Shown: positions 33,888 through 46,533, numbered from the stretch's first letter. The stretch: 64,000 nt of DNA from Bedellia somnulentella (GCA_963576735.1 OY755190.1:9107695-9171694); one strand, 5' to 3'. Numbers and translations are program-made. Notes: generated from the letters alone by a model not told the origin.

Positions 33888-35755
33888 TAGTTAAATGTCT
33901 TTAAAACGAGGTCTAGGCCAATTGGTATATTCATGTTTTATACAAACTATATTTACGAACTTTTTGGCTATCACCTAAACGGACGGCTATCATTACCTTG
34001 CTTCTCGAGATACTTTCATTAAATATTTCGCTTGCATCATCTCTATCATAATTCTTTCAGGTATTATGCAGCCTGTAAACCTGACCCACAAAGAATACAC
34101 AATAAATTTTATTCTTATTTCGTTACAAATAGTTCCTAGAAATACTGGCTGTTTCACCCTTTATAAGGCAGTGGCCAAATAGTGTCCAAGCCCCCATAAA
34201 TTCAACCTGACCTACCTTCAAATATAAGTGAAATACAATGAATTTTTGATCATACCTTTGCCTTACAAAGGGTTAAGGAGCCGTTTTGTCGATTTAGGGT
34301 CTTTGATGACGTATATACAAATACTGCATACTTAAATTTCTCACTTACCCTTTCAAGTTAAAATCCAAGATTCACAAAAAATAATTGACTTATGTCGGCT
34401 CGCTTCAAACCTAAACTAAACATAAACTTCTTTATACGAGCAATTATATCGTTTTTAATTAAATCCCAAAGGTCAGAAGAAATAACTGTGGATTTTTGTA
34501 TGACGTTTTATAAATAAAGGATGGTCATTTATATAAATAATAAAATATATTTCTGATTTCATATTGAATAGATTTTTACCTATAATATTTTTTTGTGTGA
34601 TAAATATTGGTTTATGCCTTTTTTGGTTTTTATCTTCAATAAGAAACCTTAAGGGTCTTTGCATGCCACGACTTTTTAGCGCCGTCAACGCATGTTTGTG
34701 GCGATACATATAACATTCACATTCACATCGATACATATTTATTACCTTAATCAGAAGCAAAGCAACCCCTTTCAATACATTTTTATCGAAAAGAAGCGCG
34801 CCGTCCGTCGTCTCGTCGCGCTCTACACAGAAATATGCGTCAATGGCGCGACATAAATTCTTGGTTTGCATAAACTCTTATTGTTCCACCTACCCATCTG
34901 TTTGTAGATGCTCGGGTCATTTTGTATGAGTGGTACAATAACATAACGAATATAGAAATACTTTATATACTACTATATATATTAGTGTACAAAAAAAAGT
35001 TGTTTTCCTTTATTAAAGTATATCGCGTATTATCAGGGTATCGTTCCAAATGACTTTCAAAGATATTTTTTGTTTAATTTGCTGATTGAGGTTCTTAACT
35101 AAGTTTATGGATTTAGGACTCTATTAACGTAATTTTGACGTTATAAGTATTTTTTACTTTATTTACATTTTCTTGGTAAATGAAGTAAACTGTCTAATAG
35201 TAGCAAGCATAACTAAATTAAAAGGTTAGTTATCAAACAACCTATTTAAAACGAATTATAATGTTAATTATTGTTAATTTTTCAAATTTTTTGTTCATTG
35301 TTGATCAACACCATCGAACTGTAGACAGTTTTAAGAAAAATCGTTGGCGCTGGACATACTATAGATAATAATACAAACACAACTAATGAATATCTTAATC
35401 GACATTACTGAATATATTAATAAATTAAAGAATAATTAGGATTATATATTTGTTACGCATTAATAGCATGTTACATATATGAATGTTTAGGTCAAAGGCG
35501 ATAGTAGCGTTTTATTGTTAGCGTAAAGATTTAAAATAAATTCTAATTTAAGTAAATTTAATAATTATTTTAATTTAATTTAATGTTTTTAATTATGAAT
35601 AGATAGTTGTTAAATACCATCAATTAAGGATTATAAATCTATAAGGGTACAATAAGTGACTGCAGTTTAAATGTATCTTTTGTTTTGCGAACATTAAATA
35701 TCTTTTGGATAGATCAAACTCTCTCCTTAAGGAGCATTTAAGTTCTTTACCAAGA
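33888..35755. other. Gene-free stretch upstream of copy A
   Basis: AT-rich, no convincing coding sequence. A minus frame of 132 codons at 34473-34871 has no recognisable motif and overlaps GC-rich sequence near 34790-34850 that may be an old repeat. A far-upstream promoter or 5' exon of copy A could lie here; I cannot place it. Confidence 0.5.
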
Positions 35756-35759
35756 ACCA

Positions 35760-36010
35760 AAAGGTGTTTTGCTCCTTCGTAGATTTAGAGAAGGCGTATG
35801 ATATAATGGATGGTACGAAGTATTTGCGGGAGGTGGTGTTCAAGTTTGTTTTGGGGAGCCAACTTATACAGTCATTGGTATCACTCTATAAGGATTCTAG
35901 TGCATGTGTAAAAATAAATGGGGAAAACGCGGACAGGTCTGACAGGGAAGTGCATGCAAGAAGCCATTACAGCTTTATCAGGCCTCAGCGTTTTAATACA
36001 CTTATCCTAT
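35760..36010 (+). pseudogene. LINE reverse transcriptase fragment
   Basis: VFCSFVDLEKAYDIMDG, then LIQSLVSLYKDSSACVKING is RT motif A and the following region of an RTE-like LINE. It ends in a frame-shifted remnant. No endonuclease or other RT motifs nearby. Confidence 0.78.
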
Positions 36011-36235
36011 AATACTCTGACGCTTTCCCCACTTTCACAGTTTTCACAATTTACTACTTATTTTCATAAAAGCTATCCATTGCTTTATTCCAAATTACAT
36101 TTCTACCCGAAAAGGTTCATCCTCTTTTTAAATGTGTCTTATAGGGTTCCCTCGCTTAGAAATCTAAACCTCTCGAAAAATCTACTTAGAATTATACTTA
36201 CTTACTTAAATTGGAGTTTATAACAGTCTGTCAAA

Positions 36236-36482
36236 GCCGTGTAGTGCCAGCTTAGAATGTCACTACCCCTATCTACCCACGGGGGTCGTAAAGGGTGACT
36301 AAGGGTATGGGGATTTTTAAAATGTTTTTAGGCGATGCGGTTGGAGACCCATCAACAAAGATACTTTTATTTCTACCATCTTGTCCCCTATCAACTTCCA
36401 AATGTGGCTGAGGAATGTCTAGTTCTACAGCTCTGGCTACCCCTTTTTGGGATTTATGGCCGTGAGTATATGTATTTATGTA
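36236..36482 (+). repeat. R2 retroposon, full copy
   Basis: Intergenic copy between the two FAS-family genes. Confidence 0.8.
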
Positions 36483-36865
36483 ACAGTCTGTCGTTTTACA
36501 TCCAAGAGCAACCTCGATCCATATACGGCGACTCTGCCACTGAGATAAGCCGCGAGCGCATTCGTATGGCCAAAATAAGTTTGAACTGTGTGTGAATTCT
36601 TTTATCTTCAAAATAAGTGCGTTTATTCAATTTCTTCGCGTAACTGTATGCTGCATAGAGGTATAATACCTCTATGGTTTGCTGTTATTTAAGCAACTCT
36701 CCCATACTCTTCATAATATTTTATTTTGGTTTACATTTGAATGTTATATCGATTATGTTTCCTATCCAAAGTGACTAAAGTCAAAAAGTTTAAATTTACC
36801 GACTCTAACTCAAATTTTATTGCATACCATAGTGTACAAATAGGTGTTCTCATCAAGATACAGTT

Positions 36866-37119
36866 AGGGCCGGCGCTCACTGCCGGCATGGCATGGCAAA
36901 GGATTTCGGTACAGATATAGCATTTTTAATCTTATTACCATGAGTATAGAATTCATTTTACTTTATTTTGACACAACGATGCCAACGTTCTGTCCTACCG
37001 CGGCCTCCCTCGGCATCGTTGTGTCAAAATGAATTCTATACGCATGGTAATAAGATTAAAAATGCTATATCTGTACCGAAATGCTTTGCCATGCCATGCC
37101 GGCAGTCAGCGCTGGCCCT
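36866..37119. repeat. Palindromic foldback element, AGGGCCGGCGC family
   Basis: About 254 bp, almost entirely two complementary arms (AGGGCCGGCGCTCACTGCCG at the left, its complement at the right) around a centre near CCTACCGCGGCCTCC. Confidence 0.8.
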
Positions 37120-37604
37120 AATATGGATCCTGTTGGGAACATGCAATTTTAGTCAAGACAAGAGGGCTTTAGCTATTAAAATTAAATATGATAATTAGAT
37201 TATTAGCATATTTAAGTTATCCTTGCACAAAGTTAAAATTTCTTCTAATCAAAACATTATGAATATTAGTATCAAATTAAAAGAACACAACCATCAAATT
37301 ATTATTAGTTTAGGCAAAAATATTATTTAAGTTGGTTTAAATTATATTACGGTATCATAATATGAATCTTAACAAATAAGTAGATGAAAAAAATATAGAT
37401 ATCATGTGACAGAACAAGACATCTATATAGTTCTATCTAGAATGATTTAGAAATATGTTAGCAATAGTACTCAACTATATACACACATCAAAGTGTCTAG
37501 GAATCAAGCACTTTATGCGGATTTCTTGAGATTGAGATGTGGATTGAGAATAAACTTATGATTTTATAAATTTATATGGATCCTTTTTTGGTGCATTTCA
37601 TAAT

Positions 37605-38678
37605 TTGAAACAAACAACAAAAATGAACATCAATATTTTCCCTATAAAAACATACAACGTATTGAAAATGCGACGCATTATTAGTGCTACTGTTTCCCTA
37701 CTACTGATTAAAACCAACGTTATTATGGAGCGGCGTCGTCATTTAAGCAAGGAAGAAATGCTCAGAGCCCTGGGAATGATAGAAGCTGGTTCCTGGCAAC
37801 GTGCTGCGGCTTTAGCTCTGAATACAAGTCAGATTGTTATCAGTCGACTTTGGACACGTTACCGAAGCACTGGTCCCGTGGCTGAGCGCCATGGAGGACG
37901 GTATCGCTGGGCCACACGGAGACAAGACCGATACATTCACATCACAGCTCGAAGAGCTCCAAAAATAACCGCAATGATGTTAGCCGTGAGGCTTCATCGC
38001 TCTTCAGGGAGCTTAATTAGCGACCAAACAGTCAGAAACCGCTTGCATGAAGTACACCTTCATTCCCGAAGACCGCTACGGGTACCACATAAAGCATTGC
38101 ACAATCGTAGGAATCGATATCAATGGGCTCTTGAACACAGAAATTGGGCAGAAGAACAGCGTTTCGTGTGCTTTTCTGATGAGTCTTTTTTTGGCATGAG
38201 ACCGGATACAAGACGTATACGACGCAGGAGAACCCCTGGACGCCAACAGCGATTAAAATCCTGCCAGGAAGTCCATTCTTATAGTGGTGGAACCATCATG
38301 GTATGGGCGGGTATTTGGATCGGCGGAAGAACTGAATTGATTTGGATCAGAGGCAACCTCAACGCTCAAATTTATGCTGAGACGATTGTATCAGACGTCA
38401 TCGTTCCTCTGCAAGTGCAAATCGGTCCCTTATTTCAGTTAATGCATGATAATGCACGCCCGCACACAGCAAGAGTAGTAAGACAGAATCTCGCCGCAGC
38501 TAACATTAATGACTTGCCCTGGCCTGCTCAGTCGCCAGACTGGAACCCGATTGAGCATGCATGGGATATGCTACAGAGAAGAGCTCTGCCGAATATGGAG
38601 GGTATCCAGTCGCAAGAAGACCTTTTTTTGTTGTTTCAACGGACATGGGCGGTCATTCCACAGCGTGATTTTGGATGA
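37605..38678 (+). CDS. Tc1-like transposase
   Basis: Open frame of 357 codons; the likely start is the ATG at 37725 (MERRRHLSKEE), because upstream codons do not look conserved. An N-terminal helix-turn-helix pair (ALGMIEAGSWQRAAALALN, then SDQTVRNRLHEV) is followed by the DDE domain: FSDESFF, HDNARPHTA and PDWNPIEHAWDML, with 34 residues between the second Asp and the Glu (DD34E). All three acidic residues are present. Terminal repeats are not visible, and a SINE directly follows the stop, so this copy may be coding but stranded. It lies in the intergenic region. Confidence 0.9.
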   Translation: MKQTTKMNINIFPIKTYNVLKMRRIISATVSLLLIKTNVIMERRRHLSKEEMLRALGMIEAGSWQRAAALALNTSQIVISRLWTRYRSTGPVAERHGGRYRWATRRQDRYIHITARRAPKITAMMLAVRLHRSSGSLISDQTVRNRLHEVHLHSRRPLRVPHKALHNRRNRYQWALEHRNWAEEQRFVCFSDESFFGMRPDTRRIRRRRTPGRQQRLKSCQEVHSYSGGTIMVWAGIWIGGRTELIWIRGNLNAQIYAETIVSDVIVPLQVQIGPLFQLMHDNARPHTARVVRQNLAAANINDLPWPAQSPDWNPIEHAWDMLQRRALPNMEGIQSQEDLFLLFQRTWAVIPQRDFG

Positions 38679-38757
38679 ACTCATTTTGAGTATGCTAAAC
38701 CGATGTTCTTGTGTTGTAAGTGTTTGCGGTAGAAACATGGATTATTAATTGTTTAAC

Positions 38758-39128
38758 ATACATAACATAACATAAACGTTCACGCCGTTTATCCCCGAAG
38801 GGGTTGGCAGAGGTACCAATACTCCTGAACTCACATGGCAAGCGCCATCTAGTTTCCAGAGAAGGTACCCACGTTTTGCTTAGACAGTGTACTCACGTGA
38901 TAGGGGGCAGGCCTATCGCCGTTTTGTACGAATACACTGTCACATGACTAAGTAAAACTCAGCCATGTGGGTTTCCTCACGATGTTTTCCCTCACCGTTA
39001 GCAACCATGATAAATTAACCACACATATGACTTTAGAAAAGACAAATTGGTGTAGGCCCGTCCCAGGATTGGAACTCACGCCCTTCTGTTTTTCGGGCGG
39101 GTGTTCTACCCACTGGACTATCATGTTA
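38758..39128 (-). repeat. R1 SINE, full copy
   Basis: Sits 80 bases after the Tc1 transposase stop and probably removed that element's right end from view. Confidence 0.82.
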
Positions 39129-39129
39129 C

Positions 39130-41505
39130 TTACCCTTTAAGTTACCCAATAACATTTTAAAGAAAACTGTTATTACAGTCTTTTTTTCAACTTTAATGTT
39201 AGTTGTTCAAATGCACCATATGCTCCAATTATGCACCATACATAAAAAAACCTTTTTATCCGACTGCAAGAAATTGATTTTCTTTTATTTTCACGCTTAT
39301 CTTGTATACTCGTGCGTGAAATATTATTTATTACACATTATCCAGATAGCCAAATTCACATTTACATTCAATCTATCGTTGGATTCATCTTGATAACCCA
39401 AGTGAACTTAGATAGCAGAGATACATACACTAACCCCATTAGTTCCCACTGCAGTAGGCAGAGACTTACGATCGTCACTTCGTACGAGCCTGACAAACCT
39501 TTCAAGCTTTCGATTTGAGAACTTTTGGATAAGCCCAGAACGCAGAAATTTAAGCAAAAAAGGAAGCTATAATCTCATACTTAAAATCCAAAATTTCAAT
39601 TCTTTAGGTATTTAGTTCCGAATTTAAGCTAAAGCAAAGTTTTGCATTTATGGCAGACACTCACTCACTCAAGATCATCAAAATAGAACTAGTGCTTCCT
39701 TTATACTCAGAGAGCTGATATTTGGTACAAAATTAGGGTTTAATGACTACATAAAGAAAAAACTATAAACACTAGGATTAATCGAAGATCTCGAGTACCT
39801 GGTGACCTTGATAAGAAAACACAAGCGCCCAACCAAACTATTACAGTTATCGACATACCTATTGAACCCCCAGATAGTTTTAAAAATCACCTAAAGTTAG
39901 CCTAGGCCATAGATAATTGTAATGTCACTTTTGAAAATAAAGAAAGGAAGGGCATATTATTCTTTATTGGATGGGTTGTGATGGTGATGGGTGTCCAGCT
40001 ACATCGCCCAAACATCCTATGAAAGCCTTGACCCTCGACCGTCTCGTATGACCTTCACAGGTTTACAGGTAATAAAATAGTAATACATAACATAATAAAC
40101 TTTTTCATGAAGCAATATTATTAAACATCATGTAATCAAAAATATGTGTTTAATGTATTTTAAACCCAGTAATGTAATCAAATTATTGTTGTCTTTGAAT
40201 CGATTGTGTTTGTTTAAAATTCATTAGGAATATTATTAATTAGCAATCGTTGTTAGTTAATCGATCATGTTTATTCAACGATGCATTGATGATTTAATAT
40301 TTTGAACAGGTTTGTTTAGTTTATTATCTATACTTAATATTTTAAAGCTGAAGAGTTTGTTTGTTTGAACGCTAGGATCTCAGGAACTACCCAATCAAAT
40401 TGAAAAATTATTTTTGTGTTAGATAGTCCATTTATTGAGGAAGGTTTTAGGCTATATATCATCACGCTGCGACCAACAGGAGCAAACTATCAGCGAATAA
40501 TGTTGCAAAAACGGGGATAATTATTCATACTAAGGCTTCCGTTGTGTGCGCTGCGTAAACGGTTTAAGTTACCCAAAAAAAATGTATTAAAGAATTATTT
40601 ATCTTTAAAAGATCTAAAAAAATGTCCGCGACAGTATATGTCTAATTTTTAAGTTTCACTTACTATAACCATTTTTATGGTAAATAAATTTGGTCGAATT
40701 GAATGCATAATTGCCATAATGTTTTATCAACATAATATTAATCTTTATCCAAATAAATATGTTGTTGATTGAGAGTATTTAATTGAGAACAAAATTGTCC
40801 TTGACATCACTTAATTTAAAAAAAACATCTTAGAAAAAAATACAATTTTTAAATTACTCCGTAACAAAAATTACACGCGTGCATGAAGCGCAAGACAAGA
40901 CGCTGCGCTGGCCGGCGAGCGAGGTCACCTGCACGAGAAGCTTATGTTTAAGCCTTATCCTATTAATATTATAAATGTGAAAGTTTAGATGTTTGTGTGT
41001 TTGTAGCTAAATGAAGACTAATTCACAGAACGTATTTAAAATAAAATTTACAAGAAGCCAGATAATGATCCCAATTAACACAATAGGACACTTTTTATCC
41101 CAGAAAAATTAAGAGATCAATAAATTTTCTTAAAAAATGGTTAAACAGACTAAGAATCAATGCTCAGCCGAAACTACTATACTTATATACTTAAAATTTA
41201 TTAAGTGAAAAAAATGTAGAGACACTATGAAAAACACCTTTTTTCTCATCGCATGACAGAGACCCTCAACAGGTCAGTTAAATATTTCAGTTTGACGACG
41301 TGAAAGTCTACACTTTTGACAGTACGAAGTCTGTGGGGTCAGCTTGTATACTTATAAAACCATTCCAGTTTCTTTTAAAATGTAAATGAGCTTAATTTAC
41401 AGATTACCTTAGCAAACAAATAAAATATTATTGACGTTATTTTTACTGATATAATATTTTAGTGAAAACTATATTGGATAACAATAGACGTATCCAATGT
41501 TGTGT
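39130..41505. other. Intergenic repeat debris
   Basis: Contains a LINE tail fragment (39425-39510), a decayed R2-like piece near 39970-40060 and Helitron-like pieces (40320-40560, 40960-41100). I see no host gene. Confidence 0.5.
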
Positions 41506-41510
41506 TGATA

Positions 41511-42355
41511 AGGGCCGGCGCTGACTGCCGGCATGTTACAGGATGGCACGGTAAGTTCTGCTGCAGCATTCCGAAGGATAACACGGCCTTCCGCGGCATG
41601 CCGTGGCATGACACGGAAAATAACTCCGTGCATGTTCAAAGTCAGTTGTGTTCATAATAATTGACTGGGATTTAGTATTTAACGTATTATACACTCCTAC
41701 CCTTGCCCTCCCCCCGCGCGGCGAACGGACTGCGCCGCGTACTGGCGGCCCGTGTCATGCGCGTGCGTCTCGCGAGATGCAGCAGTACGCCGCGGCATCC
41801 CGTGGCATGCTTTGGCACGTTCTGTCCTACCGCGGCCTCCCTCGGCATCGTTGTGTCAAAATAAAGTAACATGAATTATATACTAATGGTTATAAGATTA
41901 AAAATGTGTATATCAGTACCGAAATCCTTTGCCATGACTGCCGGCATGGCACAGGATGGCACGGTAAGTTCTGCTGCAGCATTCCGAAGGATAACACGGC
42001 AAATAACTCCGCGCATGTTCAAAGTTAGTTGTGTTCATAATGATTGACTGGGATTTAGTTTTTAACGTATTATACACTCCTACCCTTGCTCTTCCCCCGC
42101 GCGGCGAACGGGCTGCGCCGCGTACTGGCGGCCCGTGTCATGCGCGTGCGTCTCGCGAGATGCAGCAGTACGCCGCGGCATCCCGTGGCCTGCTTAGGCA
42201 CGTTCTGTCCTACCACGGCCTCCCTCGGCATCATTGTGTGAAAATAAAGTAACATGAATTCTATACTAATGGTTATAAGATTAAAAATGGGTATATCAGT
42301 AGCGAAATCCTTTGCCATGACACGCCGTGCCATGCCGGCAGTCGGCGCCGGCCCT
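41511..42355. repeat. Longer relative of the AGGGCCGGCGC element, internally duplicated
   Basis: 845 bp with the same termini. Inside, a segment of about 400 bp is repeated in tandem (CACAGGATGGCACGGTAAG-type sequence at about 41540 and 41947; both copies share GAACGG-CTGCGCCGCGTACT). Two similar 73-codon frames arise from the duplication and are not genes. Confidence 0.78.
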
Positions 42356-42527
42356 TAGGGAGTATTCATGGTGACATTCGGCGAATCAAACGTTACCTCC
42401 GTAGTTGTCGTTGTAAGCCTATTATTGTTGTTCTATGGTTGTTCTATACAAATGAAAATGTCATAATCCAAATATTCGTTGCGTGCGAGCGAGACAGAAA
42501 TAAATGATAACATGTAGAAGCAACCGT

Positions 42528-42880
42528 GATAGCCCAGTGGGTAGAACACTCGGTTATCGTGCAAACGACTAGTGTTCAAATCCTGGGTCGGGCCTACACC
42601 AATTTGTCTTTTCTAAAGACATATGTGTGGTTAATTTATCATGGTTGTTAACGGTGAGGGAAAACATCGTGAGGAAACCCACATGGCTGAGTTGCACTTA
42701 GTCATGTGACAGTGTATTCGTACAAAACGGCGATAGGCCTGCCCCCTATCACGTGAGTACACTGTCTATGCAAAACGTGGGTACTCTGAACACCAGGTGA
42801 CAAAGTCACGTGATGTTCAGAAGTATTAGTACCTCTGCCAACCCCTTCGGGGATATTCGGCGTGAACGTTTATGTTATGT
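42528..42880 (+). repeat. R1 tRNA-headed SINE, reference copy
   Basis: About 350 bp. The head has Pol III box A-like (TAGCCCAGTGGGTAG) and box B-like (GTTCAAATCC) sequence from a tRNA ancestor. The body has CACCAATTTGTCTTTTCTAA, GAGGAAACCCACATGGCTGA and CCCCTATCACGTGAGTACAC; the end is CCCCTTCGGGGATATTCGGC followed by ATGTTATGTTATGT. Some fifteen full or partial copies occur here. The head is too decayed to name the tRNA. Confidence 0.85.
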
Positions 42881-43103
42881 TATGTAGAAGGGATACGTAT
42901 GATGAAGAGAGATGAGATAACCTTCCTTCCTGAAGGAACTCTAAAAACTTCGAGGCCTAATGCAGCTCCCTATAAGCTAACTGATTGGTTCTAATATAAT
43001 GTTAATTATTCAAAAACATGAACTCTTATCGTTGTCATGTCATAGTCTAAAGTGAAAAAGTTTACTTATGAAATTCCAGGGCTCCCTTTGATGTTTTTAG
43101 TAG

Positions 43104-43352
43104 TATACATACATACGTATACTCACGGCTTTAAATCCCTTGAAGGGGTAGCCAGAGCTAGGGAATTAGAAATTCCTCAACCACTCTTGGAAGTCACGTG
43201 GGGAAAAGATGGTGAAATAAAGGTTGTTGGTGATGGTTCTCCAACCACATCGCCCAAAAATCCCTTAAGAGCCCCAATACCGTTTATCGCCTCTTACGTA
43301 CACCCACCGGAAAAAATGGGGTAGTGCTATTCTAAGCTAACACTACACAGCT
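43104..43352 (-). repeat. R2 retroposon, full copy
   Basis: Intergenic; close to consensus through its whole length. Confidence 0.8.
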
Positions 43353-43824
43353 AATATAATTAGCTTATTATTAATTAATTATAATTATTAGTAGTATAAT
43401 TATTCTAAAACTAAATAATGATAGATTTGTAAATAAAACTCATTTCAATTAGTTTCAATTTTAATTTCCTAACTCGATAAAACAATTATTTGGGAAAGGT
43501 ATCTGTTATAATTATAAGATATACGAAATTTTTATTTGCGGAGCGCATCATACAGGTTTTTTGATGAACTAATGTGAACAACCCAAAACTATATAAAAAA
43601 AGGTTTTTTATAAAGTTTACAAATAATTTTTGAAGTTTCACGCAAACGTGTATGGACAACCTGCTACATGGATAGGAGGAGGGATATCATTCCAGCACTT
43701 GGATGCTGCAAATGAATGAAGCGTGCCTTCAAAGCTGTCTGATGACCTCCAGGAAAATGTGCCCTATTTTGTAACATGCTAATAAGGTATAACAAATATA
43801 TTTATTATTATTCTTTAACTAAAA

Positions 43825-44455
43825 CGTTCATGCCGTAAATCCCCGAAGGGCAGGTCAAGGCCAGAGGTAAGGCCAGAGGTACTAATACTTCTGAACATCA
43901 CGTGACATTGTAACCTGGTGTTCAGAGTACCCACATTTTGCTTGGACTGTGTACTCACGTGATAGGAGGCAGGCCAATCACCGATACGAAGCCCGTCACG
44001 TGATCAAGTACAACTCAGCTATGTGGGTTTCCTCACGATGTTTTCCCTCTCTTAATAACGATGATAATTTAACCACTCATATCTTTAATTTATCATGGTT
44101 GCTAACGGTGAGGGAAAACATCGTGAGGAAACCCACATGGCTGAGTTGTACTTAGTCATGTGACAGTGTATTCGTTCAAAACGGCGATAGGCCTGCCCCC
44201 TATCACGTGAGTACACTGTCCATGCAAAACGTGGGTACCTTCTCTGGGTACTAGATGGCGCTAGCCATGTGAGTTCAGGAGTATTGGTACCTCTGCCAAC
44301 CCCTTCGGGGATAAACGGCGTGAACGTTTATGTTATGTATGTTATGTCATATCTTTACCAAAGACAAATTGGTGTAGGCCCGACCCGGGATATGAACCCT
44401 CATCGTTTGCACGATAAGCGGTGTTCTACCCACTGAGCTATCCCGGTTGCACAAA
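43825..44455. repeat. Cluster of three R1 SINE pieces
   Basis: Minus piece 43825-44085, plus piece 44088-44340 and minus head 44349-44455. The outer minus pieces are complementary parts of one copy into which the plus copy inserted near AACCACTCATATCTTTA. Confidence 0.75.
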
Positions 44456-44767
44456 TATTCTTGAATTTTGCAAACATTTCCTTATGCCTGATTTAGATAT
44501 ATTCATCAGTTTCATTGAAATTTTCCATCTGTTTTCCGTAAAAGCAACTGCGATTTAGTGTTGTTGATTAACATCCAAAAACCATTTGCATAGAAAGACC
44601 AGTTAATTACTAAATTGCTAGTAAAGCCTAACTATTAATGATTCCAGTTTTCCTTTTGATTTAGTTGTATCTCCAGTTTCTATTCCATTGTTTTTAGTTT
44701 CCTGTTCTAGACACATCCATTTTACAAAAAAATTGGTTGCCTGTATAAGTCGGTATACGGGCGAAAG

Positions 44768-45011
44768 TTTTACGTGACAACGACTTTGAGTGCTAAAATA
44801 ATTTTAATGTGAATATTCATTCGTACAGTAGGAAGAAGGATAAAATTATGTTTATCTCTGTCGCTCTTAGGCGGGCTAACCATGCCCGAGTGGAAGGGAC
44901 GCGTGCCTCTCACTCGCTCTCATTGTGAGCGCATAACGTGAGCGGAGCGTAACGCAGTTTCTTGAAGTGTCACCCGGCAAACCAATTTATAAGACGTTGT
45001 CACGTCAAAAA
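44768..45011. mobile_element. MITE with ACGTGACAACG ends
   Basis: Terminal repeats TTTACGTGACAACGACTT and AAGACGTTGTCACGTCAAA; interior GC-rich with CTCACTCGCTCTCATTGTGAG. No ORF. Confidence 0.65.
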
Positions 45012-45168
45012 AAAGGTATAAATTTAGTTCTACTCGAAACACTTATTACTTCTTAATTCGTAAATGGAGCAATAAGTCTTGTTTAGCTAAAAATGAGACT
45101 TTTAAAGTTGCGAGCCTTCAAAGCTTAGCCCGTAAAGCTTAAAAGTCGTTCATTTACAACACTAATAA

Positions 45169-46423
45169 CACAGACCTGCAAATTTTAACTTTTATTTTCT
45201 CCTTTTGGATTTGAATGCTGATCTTGGGGTATTTTGGTGCGTAGATTACGAATATTTACTTGGTTTTTTTCTATCACCCTCAGTTTTTTGAAAAATCCCT
45301 ACTTTGTAAAATTGAAAAAAAACACGACTTTATTTGAGTATTTATTTTTTATTACAATCAAGAAACAATTACATGACTTTAAAACATTAAAAATATATTT
45401 GGGGGACAATAAAAAAATAAATAAAAATATCAAATACTTTTGTGGTATCTTGCTTTTTTTTCACTGAAGCTCCGATTGTGAGATTTTCGCTTGAAATTGC
45501 GACTTGCATCATCTCGCTTTAACAGCCAACAATAGTCTGCCATCATCCCAAGTTATCAGGAAAGTAGTTCAAATGTGAATTAAGGAAATGAAGTTTAATG
45601 CTCATCGAACATCCCATTTTTCCGTAATTTTCAATCATTTTCTCCACAATTTCTTCATAATTTGGGCTTTTGTGGTTTCCTAGGAAATGTCTTACTACTT
45701 CCTTAAAAGATTTCCAGGCTTCTAACTCAATTTCACTCAATTTTTCATCGAAAGCTGTATCTTTCATCAATTTTCTTATGTCCGGACCAACGAATATACC
45801 TTCTTTCAGTTTAGCTTCAGAGAGAGACGGAATTGGTGTAGATATTTAAAACCTTCTCCTTCTTTGTTTAGCGCCTTTACAAATTGTTTTATCATCCCCA
45901 CTTATCTCTTACACTTTCGCGATGACATTTTTCAAGTGAGCGTTATGAATTGCACAGAAGTACTGATTTGTAGAAAAAATGATATTGCTATTTATACAAA
46001 AAATATATCATCTACCTTCATTAACTCTTTTCTAACGATTTAAGTGAATTTTTATAAAAAAAAACATTAAGTCTACTAGAAACGAGGTATTTAGCAAATG
46101 ACTCAAAAATCCTATTTTTTTTTATAATAAAGGTACGTCACTTAGTTAATTAAGTTTTATTTAACTAATTTTATATTTATTAGAACTCATTAATTAGTGT
46201 CTAATGCATTCAGTGCATTTTTTGTTTAATTCGAATCGATTTAAATAAAATATTATTTAAAAACTAGGAAGGCCTAGGTAATTTTGGAAAAATTAAACGA
46301 TGCTAAATAACTAAAAAACCTGACGTGATGGAATTTTTTAAATATTTTTCCTGTAATCAGCGCCCCAAAATCTATCCAAATCAGTCATCAAAACTGAAAG
46401 GGGAAAACCATTGCAGACCTGTG
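45169..46423 (-). mobile_element. TIR DNA transposon with CACAG ends, carrying a broken ORF
   Basis: Ends CACAGACCTGCAA and TTGCAGACCTGTG are imperfect inverted repeats, flanked by TAA on each side (45166-45168, 46424-46426). Similarity between the ends continues inward for about 100 bases (for example TTTTGG-GCG-AGATTAC and its partner). CAC ends with a 3-base duplication recall CACTA/EnSpm elements, but I do not see that transposase. It lies about 100 bases downstream of the copy B poly(A) signal. Confidence 0.7.
45440..45840 (-). pseudogene. Decayed copy of a multicopy arthropod protein
   Basis: Minus-strand reading KLKEGIFVGPDIRKLMKD, then LEAWKSFKEVVRHFLGNHK, then LHFLNSHLNYFPDNLG. After a frame change it reads MMADYCWLLKRD and ends RNFKRKSH. 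I know this order from a multicopy family of uncharacterised arthropod proteins, in which a stretch with HGERFHQD normally lies between NLG and ADYCW. That stretch is deleted here. It is enclosed by the TIRs of the transposon above, which suggests the family is transposon-borne. Confidence 0.68.
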
Positions 46424-46523
46424 TAATTAACTATTTCCCACTGAACAATTGAATTAAAACTGCAAGTGTAAATATGGAGACAAGATGTTTTTATAAAAAT
46501 AAGAAACAAAATTAATTAAATCT

Positions 46524-46533
46524 TTTATTTATT
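46524..46533 (-). terminator. Poly(A) signals of copy B
   Basis: Two overlapping AATAAA hexamers on the minus strand (46528-46533 and 46524-46529), about 30 bases downstream of the TAA stop. They give a very short 3' UTR and mark the 3' end of copy B just to the right of the TIR transposon at 45169-46423. Confidence 0.7.

Noticed and set aside
34473..34871. 132-codon minus-strand frame
   Set aside because: No recognisable motif, low-complexity lysine/isoleucine-rich end, no exon borders fitting either FAS-like gene.
41648..42333. Pairs of similar 61-87 codon frames on both strands
   Set aside because: They arise from the tandem duplication inside the AGGGCCGGCGC element; the similarity is repeat-derived.
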